DNA of 64,000 nt, taken from the NCBI GenBank assembly GCA_023159155.1, contig JAJNNX010000071.1:124001-188000 (forward strand), in the 5' to 3' direction. Of this stretch, positions 11,816 to 23,496 are shown piece after piece (position 1 is the stretch's first letter; every line of letters starts with the position of its first letter). The position numbers and the translations under genes were made by a program. The notes under the pieces are model-generated. The model had not been told where the DNA came from. It did not search any database and saw only the letters and a program-made list of their open reading frames with translations. The stretch comes from Ustulina deusta. Taxonomy: Eukaryota > Ascomycota > Sordariomycetes > Xylariales > Xylariaceae.

Positions 11816-13084
11816 AACTTGTATATCGATTGTACTACAAATGTGTACCGGTATGTGCTTTGGAGGGTACTGTGATCATTTTCCTTTTTGGCTAAGTTTG
11901 AATTTTGGCACTTCGAAGCAAGCGTTTGTATACATAAAAGTACGACTTTACGATGCCACAACCACCTGCGTGCCCTGCCCTCAATAAATTTGCCTTTTCG
12001 CAGAATTAGTGCACCAGTGGCCAACGTCGCCTCGGAGACGTCCAATAAATAAATTGTCACAATAATATCGGCTCACCAATGCCTGTATTAGCCAGCACGG
12101 AACTTCAAGAAGTTGTATGGTACTAGTGACAATGTGCATCGCTAGTCGCAGGAAAACGTGCAAAGTTTGGCTATTATTAATTTAGAAAGAGCACCAATAT
12201 TGCCTTCGTCCATCTAGGACCCGTTACCTTAAACAGAATATGCGAGCTACAGTGGACAGTAGTTTGCGGAATTTTCATTATCTAGCTGCTCAGATCTGTC
12301 CGGACGGTCTGTTTGTTATTACCTTCATTATTATCCGCCTCATATGATGTTGTAATCAAAGTTCCCGAAGTTCTGCAGCCCAGCCGGGAAAATCGGGCTT
12401 TTCAGCCCGTCGGTGGCTCAAGTCCTTGAGTCATGAATGGATGAGCGAGCGAGTAGTAAGTGAGAAAGAGTGCACTCCCGACTCTCCATCACTTCTAGAA
12501 CAGACTTTCAGGTAAGATCCTAGGTTCTAAAATTGGAAGCATCCATCCTGTCGGAGCTGTCGGCAGGTATTGCCAACAGCAAGGGGGCATACCTAGCAAG
12601 ACCGAAAATAGATGCGCATGCTACCTAGGTATTGCACTACCTGACATACAGTGACTCCTTTATATCTCTCTCTCTCTCTTTTGATTACAGGAATGGCTTG
12701 GAGTGATAACAGCTACGATATATGTAGGTAGTAGGTACACTCTGAGTTGGTAGGCAGCCAAAACATGCCCCATGTTACCACTAAATCAAGAATGGCCCAG
12801 GCCTCTCCAACAACTACCAAAATGCCCTAGATCCCCCAGTTGTTGACCAAAATCGCGGGCCCAAAATCACTAAGGAGAATGACGGGAATACGTACTAACC
12901 TAGCAGATAAGACAAAGATGATTTCAAGGGCCAGGCGTTCTGTCTGAGGAAGAAACCTCCAACTCGATTATGGTAGCAACACCTGCGACAGAAAATAACG
13001 TCCTTGTCTAATAGTATACGGTACGTGGTGACATATTAGCCAAGTTGAGAACACCTAAATGGGGGGATAATCCCCCACAACAAG

Positions 13085-13345
13085 GCATCCATATTGTAGG
13101 TACCTACATACCCCTACTAGTACATAATAGTATGTTAGGTATGTTTTTAAGTACCTAGCTAGGTAGATATAGATGTGTACCTAGGTAGGTACCATACTAA
13201 CCTAACAATAAATACACTGGAGTGCAATGTAAAATCTGAGCATCTTGTGGGCTACCTAGATATACTACCTACCTTAGTATCTGCCGTATGTACCTACTAG
13301 TCTATCAAAGCGGGAGGTATTATACATTATATTTTAGTTAGTGTT
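13085..13345. repeat. TAGGTA/TACCTA-rich block
   Basis: Short interspersed copies of TAGGTA, ACCTAGGT and their complements around AT-rich sequence, including gtacctaggtaggtacc at about 13,177. Same motif family as the 9975-10190 block. Confidence 0.75.
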
Positions 13346-13816
13346 ACACATGATGAGGTAGCCCGATGCCCCATCCGCCTCTCCGAAGTCGCGGGGCATG
13401 ACGGGTGGTGAAGCATGAGAAAGTCATGATGGCGCAACCATTTCTATCAGCGCAGAACAATGGTAATTATGCCCTTCTATCCCTACGGCTTTGGTTGTTC
13501 CAACATGGCGCAACAAAGCAAGCATCCCGTAATTTTAGTGGTTGGTGGTTCATTGTTCCTGACAAACAACCTTGCTGTTTCACTGTGATGTATACTTTAG
13601 TAGATACATAGTTTAGAGGTGGGTAATCTAGTACCTAGTTTAGGTAGTCCGGATGGACACGGGAATCATGGGCGTAACACGACTCAGATCCCCGCCTAAT
13701 CCCGCCAGAGAACGAAAGTCGGACGTTTGAGCTTTGCATGTGGAACATGTCACAGCAGCAGCCGATGGCCATAGAGAGAGCTACATGCAGGCTAGGTAGC
13801 TATAGAGTAATCAGAC

Positions 13817-14215
13817 AAACTGAGGGTAGCCCACCCCTGTTGACCTGAGGGTACCTGTGCTTTTTTTATGTACCAGAGTACTTTTCATACAATCGATTAG
13901 AATATACCTTTAAATATATATTTATAATTTACATAATTTGTATAAAATTTTATACTTGCATATTTATTTAAATACAAACTTCCCCTTATAATTATATATG
14001 TTTACTTTTCCCTTTTTAAAAATAACAATTTACCTTAGAGTATTTCCTTTCACTTGTTATATAAAATATGTTATATGTATTAACTTAGCTATAAACGTTC
14101 TATGTATTTAAACGTGCATTTCTAATCGATTGTGCAAAAAGTACTCTGTGGAGCACTAGTACTTAAAAAAAGCACGGGTACCCTCAGGTCAACAGGGGTG
14201 GGCTACCCTCAGTTT
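13817..14215. mobile_element. MITE-like element with near-perfect ~50-bp (extended ~90-bp) terminal inverted repeats
   Basis: The left end at 13817 starts aaactgagggtagcccaccc and the right end at 14215 is its reverse complement. The outer 51 bases match with a single difference (t versus c). After a small indel the similarity resumes to aatcgattag at about 13,891-13,900 and its counterpart at about 14,121-14,131. The roughly 220-bp core is extremely AT-rich and carries no coding frame. The motif ctgagggta occurs twice in each arm, giving a subterminal repeat. No convincing target-site duplication could be seen in the immediate flanks. This is the structure of a non-autonomous DNA transposon; the parent superfamily is unknown. 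Confidence 0.8.
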
Positions 14216-17069
14216 ATGTGTAGACTCGTAGGTATAGTGCCTAGGCATAGTGCCTGAGGTAGCCAGTGAACAGGATGTTTCATCAGCAAACAGGCAGATC
14301 TGGGAGGAGGGAGGGATGTGTAGCATTTTTAATGTGATTGCCATTGCTTGCATGGGACCTGTCCATTGCGTCGCTCCAGTTTCGAGGTGGGGTGAGTTGA
14401 CCCTAAGAAGGCCCAAGCTTTGTCAGGGTCCTGGTCCGTCCACACCAAAAGCCTCCAATGAGAGCATCCGAGATTTGAACAAACCTAACCATGCCATTCA
14501 TGACTATAAGGCTAAGGTAGGAAGGTAAGGTATACATACACTAAGGTACCGTACCATAATCGGTCCAGGGCCGGTGTAGGTATCTGCTGACATGACTAGA
14601 GTTAGATTTCAGCCGAATGAGTTGCGACATTGCCCTTAGATTGAATGGTACCTTTGGATGGCACCTCCGGTACCTAATAAGGAGGGGAAACAACACAAAT
14701 AAGAGTTGGTGGAGTTGTTCTGCTTGCATCACTGAAACTGAGACGAAAGGGTGAGGCCGACTGAGAGATAGGTAGATAGGTAGAAGATAAAATTACAAAG
14801 ACTTTTTTTTCTCTCTTCTTCTCCTTTTTGCACCTTTTCAATCATGATTGCATATGTATGTGGTTATTGTTATTGCTAACTCAGCAATGACCAGTAGGTA
14901 GATAGATCAAAACAGTTTGTACTTTGTGGGATCCTGCTCCTCCACAGTAGAGAAAAATATTTTTATTTTTGTTTTGGTTTTTTTTATTTTCCCTGCTTGT
15001 CCATTGACAAGAAAAACTTAAACCCTCTCTAAGTACACACACCCGTGCACACATATGCACTAGTGTACAGGTACCGCAGCCTACACACAAAGCCCTCATC
15101 GTGCACCTTTTTAATTTTTTTTTAATTTTTTCAACCCTTGTCTCTTCCCTATTTTCCTTCAGGCACCATCAACCCTTACTTTCTTCCCCTCGCCCGTTGG
15201 CTTTGACACCAGGATAGGAGAAGTAACGGCTCCTTTCTTCTGGCGGAGGACCGACCTCGGTAAATGTGCCCATTTAGCGTGTCTCTGGGAGATTTATTAC
15301 CTATCGACCTTATCCACGGCAACCACACCAACAAAACACCAACCCACCAGAACAGACAACCACTTTATTTATACTTGTCAAAACCGGGAATAACAAAAGC
15401 TGACGCTCCTGTGGAAAAGAGAGTCCCAGGTGCCGCAGCATAGATACCTACTTTACCTGCCCACGGGAGGAAAGAGAGAAGTCACGCAAGTGGTTCGTCA
15501 CCACAACAGACCTCGAACCAACCACCCACCTAACCTAAGTAACACCTTGAGGCACTTTACCTAGGTACTCTCAGTTATTGCCCACTTACCTACCTACATC
15601 CCACCGCAGTAGGTACCTTAATCTACCTCTCCACACTCCCCACCTAGCTATCTAGGCACCTCAGCTAAGTTGCGAGCCCTGCGCTTTCTCGTTTGCTGCA
15701 AAATATGCCTACCTCCAGGTCATCTACATACAATTTTCTGTAGGGCACTCACTAGGTTACACCACCGTACCTATTATCTTCGCCCACAAAGATTCTCTAT
15801 TCTCTCTTTATTGGGATTGATTTTCATACCACACACCCTGCACCCTGATACCAGTCCATCTCTCCCATATATTCTACCTACCTCACTCGCTTCGAGTCAA
15901 CCCTACCTACCTATCCTGTCCCTCTTTACCCACCTTACGCGAGTGTCGTGTCCGAGAGGCTAGAGGTACCTGTCCTACCTATTTTCGAGGTTCTCCGGGC
16001 CTGTTACGGAAATATATACCTCCTCCAAACAGCACCTCCCGATTATTCCCTCGGTCCAGACCTCATTTGACTTCATTTTTCCCCCCTTAACCTCAGAAGC
16101 TGAGAGATCAGACATCTAGGGAGGTCCCTACACAGTCTCCCTTTTAGGTCAGTCAAAATATTTAGTTCGTCGTCGCTCTTATTGTGCTATTGTAATGCCA
16201 CCGTTGCGTTGCATGTGTCGAATCCCCATTGTCATCCATCGATTCATGGCTTGCCCGCTCCTGCTATCCTGGGTTAATTTACGGTTCGGCTCGGAATTTG
16301 TGCCTGGGCCTCGTCTGGCTCCATTTCCCTAGCACAGTCATCTTTTTACCTGGCACTACCGTAGCTGTTAAACTTTCTCCTCTTTTATTTGCTACCTATA
16401 TTTTTTTTTCCCTTAATCCTCCATCATCCTCTTTTGCCCATCCTTCTATTTCCAGCATTGTCGCCTATGACCTGACCGATTCTAGCATTTTTCAACCACG
16501 ACAAGCAGTCCAACTGTCGTTGTCCACGGTTCGTCGTCTGCATCGGGTCGAGTTCCATCGCGCATCCGCATTTCTATCCGATTAACCCAGACGAGGTGCA
16601 TCGATAACCAAGTGTTGTGCACCCCGCATTCACACTCAACATTTCGGTTTTTCTGCGATAGGCAATCTCAATCTCCACCAAAAAGTCTTTTTCCTCTCCA
16701 TCCTCCATCCCGAACATCCGTCTGTCACCATTTGATGGTTTTCTGGTGCCAACCTCAGCAAGTGTTTCGGCATTGATCAACCGGTATTAGATTGCAACTC
16801 TTCAGTGCCTCCCTATATCCTACCTCAGCTTCCTCCATTTGGCCAATTTGCACACCTCAGCTGCACACAACTCTCTTCGACGCGTCGATACATATCAACT
16901 TGCACTTGAGGTGCTCCAGGGCTGGTTCGGTCCCTGGCGTGTTGGTGGTAGCGGCCTGAGGGCTTCCTCGCTTGGGGTACGCAATAGACCACAGTTGTCA
17001 GCTGCGGGCTTATATTCATATCCGACAGCCTATCCAGATTTCTTTTATTGCATTGCTTAACCAGAAGCA

Positions 17070-19708
17070 ATGTCGACCTCAATCTTCTCCTACGCACAGG
17101 CCGCGAAAGGCCAGTTGGCTGCTCAGGCGGCGACGTCGCAACAGAGCCCTAACCAGAGTCAAACACCGTCAGTCGCTGGCAACACAAGCCGTGATGCCAA
17201 CAACAACACAAACGCTAGTACTCGAGCTCCGTCCGTCGCCGTGTCAACTTCATCGAACGATATTGATTCTTCCCGCACCGCGCGAAGCCCGTCTGCGAAG
17301 CCCGAGGCCTCTCGGCTAGATGTTACTGAAGTGAAGCAAGATGAGACCAATACTGCAATCTCGGTTGCGGGTTCCGTCGATTCATCAAAGGTTGGGGCAG
17401 ACCTGCAATCTGTGGATGGTGTACCCAAGAGCACAGAGCCGCAAGGACGCTCGATAAATACCGGCTCAGATGCTGGCGAACACTACGAGGGCAAGAAGGG
17501 TAGGAAGCCGAAGAAGGGCAAGACTGCCGAGAAGGACGTAGAAGCAGGACAGGAGGCAGAGAAAGAAGGTCTACCGCCCAAGGTTGAGCTTTCTGAGGCG
17601 CCATTACCTAGTGTCAACGTTTGGGTGCAAAGACAGCAAGCTGCCAAGGCAAAGGCTGTCGATCAGCCAGCCAGCTCCAGTGTTAATCCAACGCAAACAT
17701 CTACTGACTCCAGAATACGATCATCTCACAGTGAAGCGGTGGAGGGCAATAGAGTTCCATTCAATGGAAAACAGGGTTCGAAGAGGGATGGTGAGCCATC
17801 ACGAAATAACACTAACCAAGGCCCAAAGAAGGCAGCACCTCGAGGCGCTAGAGCTCAAGAGAAAGAATCAGACGCGAATTTGCTTGCAAATAACCCCGCT
17901 TCGTGGCCAACTCCAGAGACAGCCGCCGTGAATCTAAAGATTCAACCGCAACCTCAACCAGAGAAGCCGGAAAAGGAGGATAGAGAAGATGTGAGCGCGG
18001 CGAAGCCAAAACAGAAGAAAGAATGGGTTCAGTTGCCCAATTTCGTACCCACTGTCAAGTTCGAGACGGCTCTACCTAGTCGAGGCCTACGTGGCGGTCG
18101 CGCCAGCGGTTCCCGAGGTGGACGTGATGCTACTGGAAGCCATCCAGCTACAGCGAACTCTACTGGTAAAGTTGTACAGTCCTCCAATTGTTATTACGAT
18201 TACTGACATTCCTCTAGATCGAGCGCAAGAAGCCAATGCTGGTCCGCGTACAAATTCAGGGTCTAAACGTGCTCCGATTGAGGGTTCTGGGCCTCGAGAA
18301 GGACGGAAGAATACCTCACATGCAGAGCACTCGAAAGTGCCGAAGGAATCAACATCGGTATGTCAACTAAGCCTCTAAGAGTTTCATCTAGTAGTGTGCC
18401 CAGCTAACAATCACTCAGGATAATATGAATGGTGAACAGCTCAAGCCAAATCAACCAGGAGTTGTCAATGGCACAACTCACGAGCAGTCAGGACAAGTTC
18501 CAATTTTGAGTCAACAACCCGAGGAAAATGTCAAGAATTCCGATTCTCACAAGGACGTTAGAACTCAGAACAATAAAGATGCTCACCCCCAGGGCCAAAT
18601 TAGCTCGAACCACCGAAGTGGCGAGAGAGTAAGGGGTGGGGGTCGTGGTCGTGGTGGTTTCAATCAGAACAACCCCAACGGCATGTCCCATTACTCCCAA
18701 ACCCCCTATACGGCCCAACATCACGCATATCCGTTTCCACCCAACAGCTCTCGCCACGTTAACCCTTACGGTACAGGCTACCAGCCAATGCCTTACTCCT
18801 ATTCAGGCCAGCCCGCACCAGGTCAGCGCAAGCCTACGAATGGTAACCGTAGACAGGGCAGTGGAAGGGTGCCCACCATGGCGCCTATGAATGTGGCCTA
18901 CGATGCCGCCATCTACCCCCTTCCCAACGGCGGGATGTTTCCATATGATTCTGGCAATCTGCTTCAACTCGCTCAGACCCAAGTCGAATATTACTTCTCC
19001 GTCGAGAACTTTGTCAAGGATTGGTTTCTGCGGACACACATGGACAGCCAAGGCTTTGTACCCATCACTTTCATCGCTTCGTTCAACCGAATGCGAGAGT
19101 TGCTTGTGGATCATAACATCCTTCGTCAAGCTTGTATTGACTCTACGGTGCTCGAGCTAGTTATGGGCGGTGATGGTGTTGAACGTGTGCGGAGCAAAGA
19201 GGGATGGGAAAAATGGGTCATACCAGACAAGAGTTTAAGAGATCCTTCAGCTCGCCACGACGGCCCATCCACGTGGCAGCCGTTTGGTACTGGATTCCAG
19301 CATCCCATCATGTCTCACTACCCGGTTGAGGCGCCTCAAGCTTTCTCCCCTACGAACGAGCATGGGTTCGCACATTACCCGAATGGCAGCTACGGGGTGC
19401 CACTGAACATGGCTACTGTGAATGGCGTCAATGGGCACGCTCGCCCACAGGAGTCTCAGCTTTCTGCTGCCGTTCCGGAGTTTTCACCATCGATTGCCTC
19501 TACATTCAATGGCCTCAAGTCCGCCTCTCTGAATGGCGGCGAGGACAAGAAAGCCCTAGTCAATACAGAAATTAACGGGGTTCTCCCACCTCATGAAAAG
19601 CCTCGCTCGGTGATTAATGGTATCGTACACGATCAACCGCAGGCAAATATTGGCAACTCGCATCCTATGAATGGCGTGGGTCCCACACATAAAATTGAAG
19701 GACACTGA
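17070..19708 (+). CDS. La-motif RNA-binding protein, Sro9/LARP1-type
   Basis: Three exons (17070-18165, 18218-18357, 18419-19708) encode 841 residues. The introns are 52 and 61 nt, and the second has gtatgt and a GCTAAC branch. The N-terminal half is Ser/Thr/Lys-rich and disordered and begins MSTSIFSYAQAAKG, a typical SYAQAAK opening of fungal Sro9-like proteins. A Trp motif (LPSVNVWVQRQQAAKAK) sits near residue 180, and an RGG-type stretch (GGGRGRGGF) near 485. The La motif spans about 592-680, reading LAQTQVEYYFSVENFVKDWF then GFVPITFIASFNRMR. There is no canonical La-type RRM after it, which fits Sro9/Slf1 rather than genuine La. Such proteins bind mRNAs and associate with polysomes. A long pyrimidine-rich leader precedes the start. 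Confidence 0.9.
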
Positions 19709-20117
19709 CCCTGAGCATATACATATTTGCTCATGCCTATATTAGGTCACCATCCGGCTCACACACGCCATCCCGGTAACCCCCTCATGACGGAATCGCC
19801 GTCTACACACGACATGGCGAAATACCTAAGCTTCTTTGATCTCTATGCCAAATGGAGGGATGCAAGACCCTGGACAGGCCCTCATGTGAAGCTGCTGTCC
19901 ACGGCATAGCACTATATTACGAAAGTTGACTAATGCGTTAACTTGCCTTTTCTTCATGGCTTAAAAACACCATGGGCGTAGAACATGTTCAACATGCCCA
20001 GCTGTACTAATTCCCCGTGGTGCTGAGACTCTCGGCCATATTGTTGATCGTTAGTTTCACGACCTGATTAAGAGCACGAACCCTGCTTAAGCCTTCACCG
20101 GCAACGCAAGGATAAAA

Positions 20118-20142
20118 GTATAGCTTGCAGAGCAAGCTATAC
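20118..20142. repeat. Perfect 11-bp stem, 3-nt loop hairpin
   Basis: gtatagcttgc, then aga, then gcaagctatac: an exact inverted repeat with a three-base loop. It lies about 410 bases after the La-motif gene stop codon. It could be a 3' UTR structure or a chance palindrome. Confidence 0.6.
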
Positions 20143-22070
20143 CTACATCATCGAGTATGTAGCCGAGACATGAAAATCGTTTTGCGGCAGAGATGATACG
20201 GCATGAATGATGCACGACAAAATGGAACAGAATGGTGGTTTCGCCCTTGCCACTTCTTCTAATGCTCATTGTCACGCAGGCTATTTTTTTCATTTTCAGC
20301 CTCTTGAATTGATTTTTGGGCTGGGTTTTTCTCGGAGGATAACCTCCATGTGAGCAGACAAGGTGCTCATAGGCGTCATTTATCTGCTGTCTCTCTGACC
20401 ATGATGAAAGAGATGCGGAAGTTTGCTCATGTCACATGAATAGGCATGTGCAATCGTCATGATACCGTTGAGAACTTGGTTGGTCACGATCCTGGATGTT
20501 TGCTGTGGCAGTAAGCGGCATGTAATTTGCCGGCTTGAAGCTGTCTGCAAATCACCGTCGCTAGACAAAACCGGGTCTGCTATGAATTTTTCGCATTTGC
20601 ATCTCTGCGGGGCCGGTGGGAACTTCAATTCACTGAACGGCGCAATGGGTAAGGGGAGCACTAGTTAGACTGAGACGTCCGGGGGGGAAACAAAAGGCAT
20701 GACCTGCAACGCGTTCGTGGCTGATATCATTGTATTAGTAACTGGTCAAATACAAAACATAAAACTTGTTGAAACAACCATCCTTTTACTCCAACCAAGT
20801 CTCTGCTCTGCCCCTTTCTCACAGTGAGCTTTATAGCTCCTGAATCTACGAGAGATGATATATGTGCTCACATGAAACCGGGAATTGCAGGGAGCGATAT
20901 GTCGGAAGCCTTGTGAACCACATATCGTTCGTCCGTACCTCTCGCAAGTGTCCCTCCTTGCCACCCCACTCTGAGCGCACAACATTCGCCCGCACCTCCC
21001 ACAGGTAATCGGTCGCTTGACGTATCGGAATAGGTTCTAGCTCCTACTACCGACTGAGATACGCCTTGCAACTCTACGCCCAGCTGGTGGGAGGAATGCG
21101 GCACCCATCGATGACGCTTAGAATGATGATGCTGGCGAAAGGAGCCGTGACATTCTTTGGCGGAGGTGCTGCAATTGGTTTTGATGCACCCTGCTAGCAG
21201 TGATACTGCCAATAGAAGTGGAGGCGCTTGCTATATGGTGTGAAAAGTCGCTGTACCCGGACGAACCAACATTGAAGTCCCTTCTGCTAATCACCTAGTC
21301 GATGCATTTGTAGATACCTCGACAAGTGCACTTAGAACGTCGCGCCGAGTATTTGATCGTGGGTCAAGGGGATACTCTCGTCCACCTAGGTCTACGAGTA
21401 CACTAGTTCTCTCGCCGAAACTTAACTTGGGGCGACTTATACCCTGCAGATAAGTAGCGGGCAATTTGTTGGCACGTTAGATCGTAGCCCTGATTTTGAC
21501 AAAAATTGCAGTGATTGCTCGCAAGTTAGATAGATAGATAGAGAGAGAGATGGAGGATCAGCTCTACACCTTTGGCGTCTTGGATTCGCATCCGAGAAAG
21601 TCGACGGACACGTACGATGATATTCGTCTTTCTAGAAGCCTTGACTGAGATGGTCCAGTGCGATTGTTTCAGATATTCGGGAGCTACGTTGATCGCTACC
21701 TTCGCAGGGAACCCCGCGTCATGACAGGATGGCCGTGACTGAATGTACGTATACAGACGGACAAATGGATGTTCCAACAGTTGCGCTGCACTACACTGTA
21801 CTCCCCACGCCCACACTACATCACGGCCGGGCGATTTGAATGTTACTGTCGCCGCAGCTCATTTGGCGCACATACTTCGTTCGGGCGACGTAGGGCTGTG
21901 CGGCTGATCCCACCGAGGGCTGCTAAAATGGCGTAGAGGGCCAAGGAGGGTGAGAGGAGGAGGGAGGCTGTCGGCTCACTATTGGATACCGACGCCTTGC
22001 AGATCGCCGGTAAGAAGAGAAGCAAGTGCTCTCTCTTACAGGTATTCTGATAGACTTACCTACAGTCACT

Positions 22071-22299
22071 CAAAAAAAAATCTTGAACGTTTTTTGTCTC
22101 GGTACAAATACCTTTGCTGTGGAAAGCATTTGTATCTAACAGGTTTTAGAACTCAATATATTAAAAAATAGGTTAACTATCTTTTAGAAAATAACTTTTA
22201 TTTATTTTTTCCTCGGGAATTAAGGCAGAAATTGTACTTTGTGTGGCGCAGATATTTCGGCCTTGGAAAAACGCGGACGGGACTTTTTTTGAGCGAGTA
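22071..22299. mobile_element. Possible degraded Tc1/mariner-type MITE
   Basis: The left boundary reads TA then cagtcactcaaaaaaaaa. The right boundary, read on the minus strand, is TA then ctcgctcaaaaaaagtc. The ends share an imperfect inverted repeat centred on CRCTCAAAAAAA, and both are flanked by TA. The interior (about 225 bp) is AT-rich and non-coding. The poly-A tract makes part of the match cheap, so this stays tentative. Confidence 0.4.
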
Positions 22300-23496
22300 C
22301 CAGCCTGGGCGAGGCCGCGGGGGTGGGCCCGGGAGATGTAGGGGCTATGCAAGTACCCTGGTACTGCTGTGGTGTAGATGATGCAGGACCTCCAACCCAG
22401 TTTGAGAGCCTGGCAGCACTACGACAGGAGATAGATATCAGTTCGCCAACCGACAGACCGATTGATCCGTCTACCTTAGACTGAGCAGAGGCGTCTCACT
22501 CGAAGTAGCAGAGAGTTGAAAGATGATATGGCGTGTTGTCGGCCGGGCCGCAGGAAAAGACGATATATCGGTGCATGAGACAAATGCCAGGTTGTTCTTC
22601 TGCATGCTGCCATGCGACATGGCCGACACGGTCTTGCGCGATGGTCTTAGGGGCGTGAAAACAGAAAGGGGGAGGGGGGTTGATGATTGGGCATGAAAGG
22701 GAAGTAAGAGGAGTCATGTATACTCCTGTTGTGCTGTTCACGTCGCCTCGATGCACTGCATATGTCATACGTACGTACGTGCTCTCCGTTCGTATGCGGT
22801 TGATCGTCGACTCGGTGTGCTACAAAGCTTGATGCCCAGCCATCAGCCATGCTCCATGTAGCACCAACCACATGTTGATTGGTACACGATCCGCAAATAG
22901 GACGATGATGTCGCCGTTGAATGCTTTGCAAGTCTCAAATAGCGACTCGTATCGGACAACTGGTCCATCCACCCGGACACACACAGACAGGGCGGAATGG
23001 CAACTTGAAATACAGAGCAGTAAAGTGGAATTTCAAGTCATGGCCATGTCGTTGTTCGTGAGCCGCATTGGCCGGAGGAGAGTAGAGAGAGAGGACCCGA
23101 GGGGACAAAATGCATGGCCACAGTGGAGATTACGTCACTTCAGTGTCTGGACTCCAGTCTACCCGAGTCGTGGACGTTCTGCTGGTGTCCATGTACCCAG
23201 CGAATAGATGGCAGGTACCCCGCTCTGCCCTGCCTTGGATGACATCCATACTGGTTACATAGGTAGTACGTACCGGGGACATCATCAGTCAGCAGCAATC
23301 TGGTGACTGGCAGTCATTACCTATCCCCGCACCCCTCTCTTGCTTGCATCCTCGAAGCATTCCTCGTCCCCGATCTGACACAACCTTAAACTCAATCGAC
23401 CACACTTCAAGCCCGCTCTCCATAGTTTGCTCGAGTCAAGCACATATTCTGACAACCCACAAACAGCAGCAGCAGCAGCAGCGGCAGACTGTCGTC

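Larger units (their letters stand above)
11816..17069. other. Gene-free stretch with MITE-like element and long pyrimidine-rich leader
   Basis: No supportable gene apart from the inverted-repeat element at 13817-14215. Short hairpins (for example cgggcttttcagcccg near 12,395), a CT run at about 12,665 and TAGGTA runs are present. From about 14,790 to 17,069 the plus strand becomes rich in C and T with poly-T tracts. That suggests the promoter and an extended 5' leader of the downstream La-motif gene. Confidence 0.6.
19709..23496. other. Intergenic region
   Basis: No gene recognised. It holds an 11-bp perfect hairpin at 20118-20142, a (TAGA)/(GA) microsatellite at about 21,530-21,552 and a transposon-like relic at 22071-22299. 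The last 150 bases before the next start codon carry a CAG run (about 23,465-23,485). That run is in frame with the downstream protein, but I read it as 5' leader. Confidence 0.6.

Noticed and set aside
13826..13846. hAT-type terminus (CAGGGGTGGGC) within the 13.8 kb inverted repeat
   Set aside because: The motif lies inside the arm and faces outward in the wrong orientation for a hAT end; the inverted repeat extends about 10 bp beyond it.
20868..21816. Minus-strand frames of 96-114 codons with a possible signal-like start (MAVSLLAGC) or basic tail
   Set aside because: No splice context, family resemblance or neighbouring support; composition alone was not enough to annotate a gene.
23344..23496. 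In-frame N-terminal extension of the DUF3824-like protein starting at 23344
   Set aside because: The extension includes a CAG/Gln run and leader-like composition and starts at a non-ATG codon; MSAYDPYDSPP at 23497 is the natural start.
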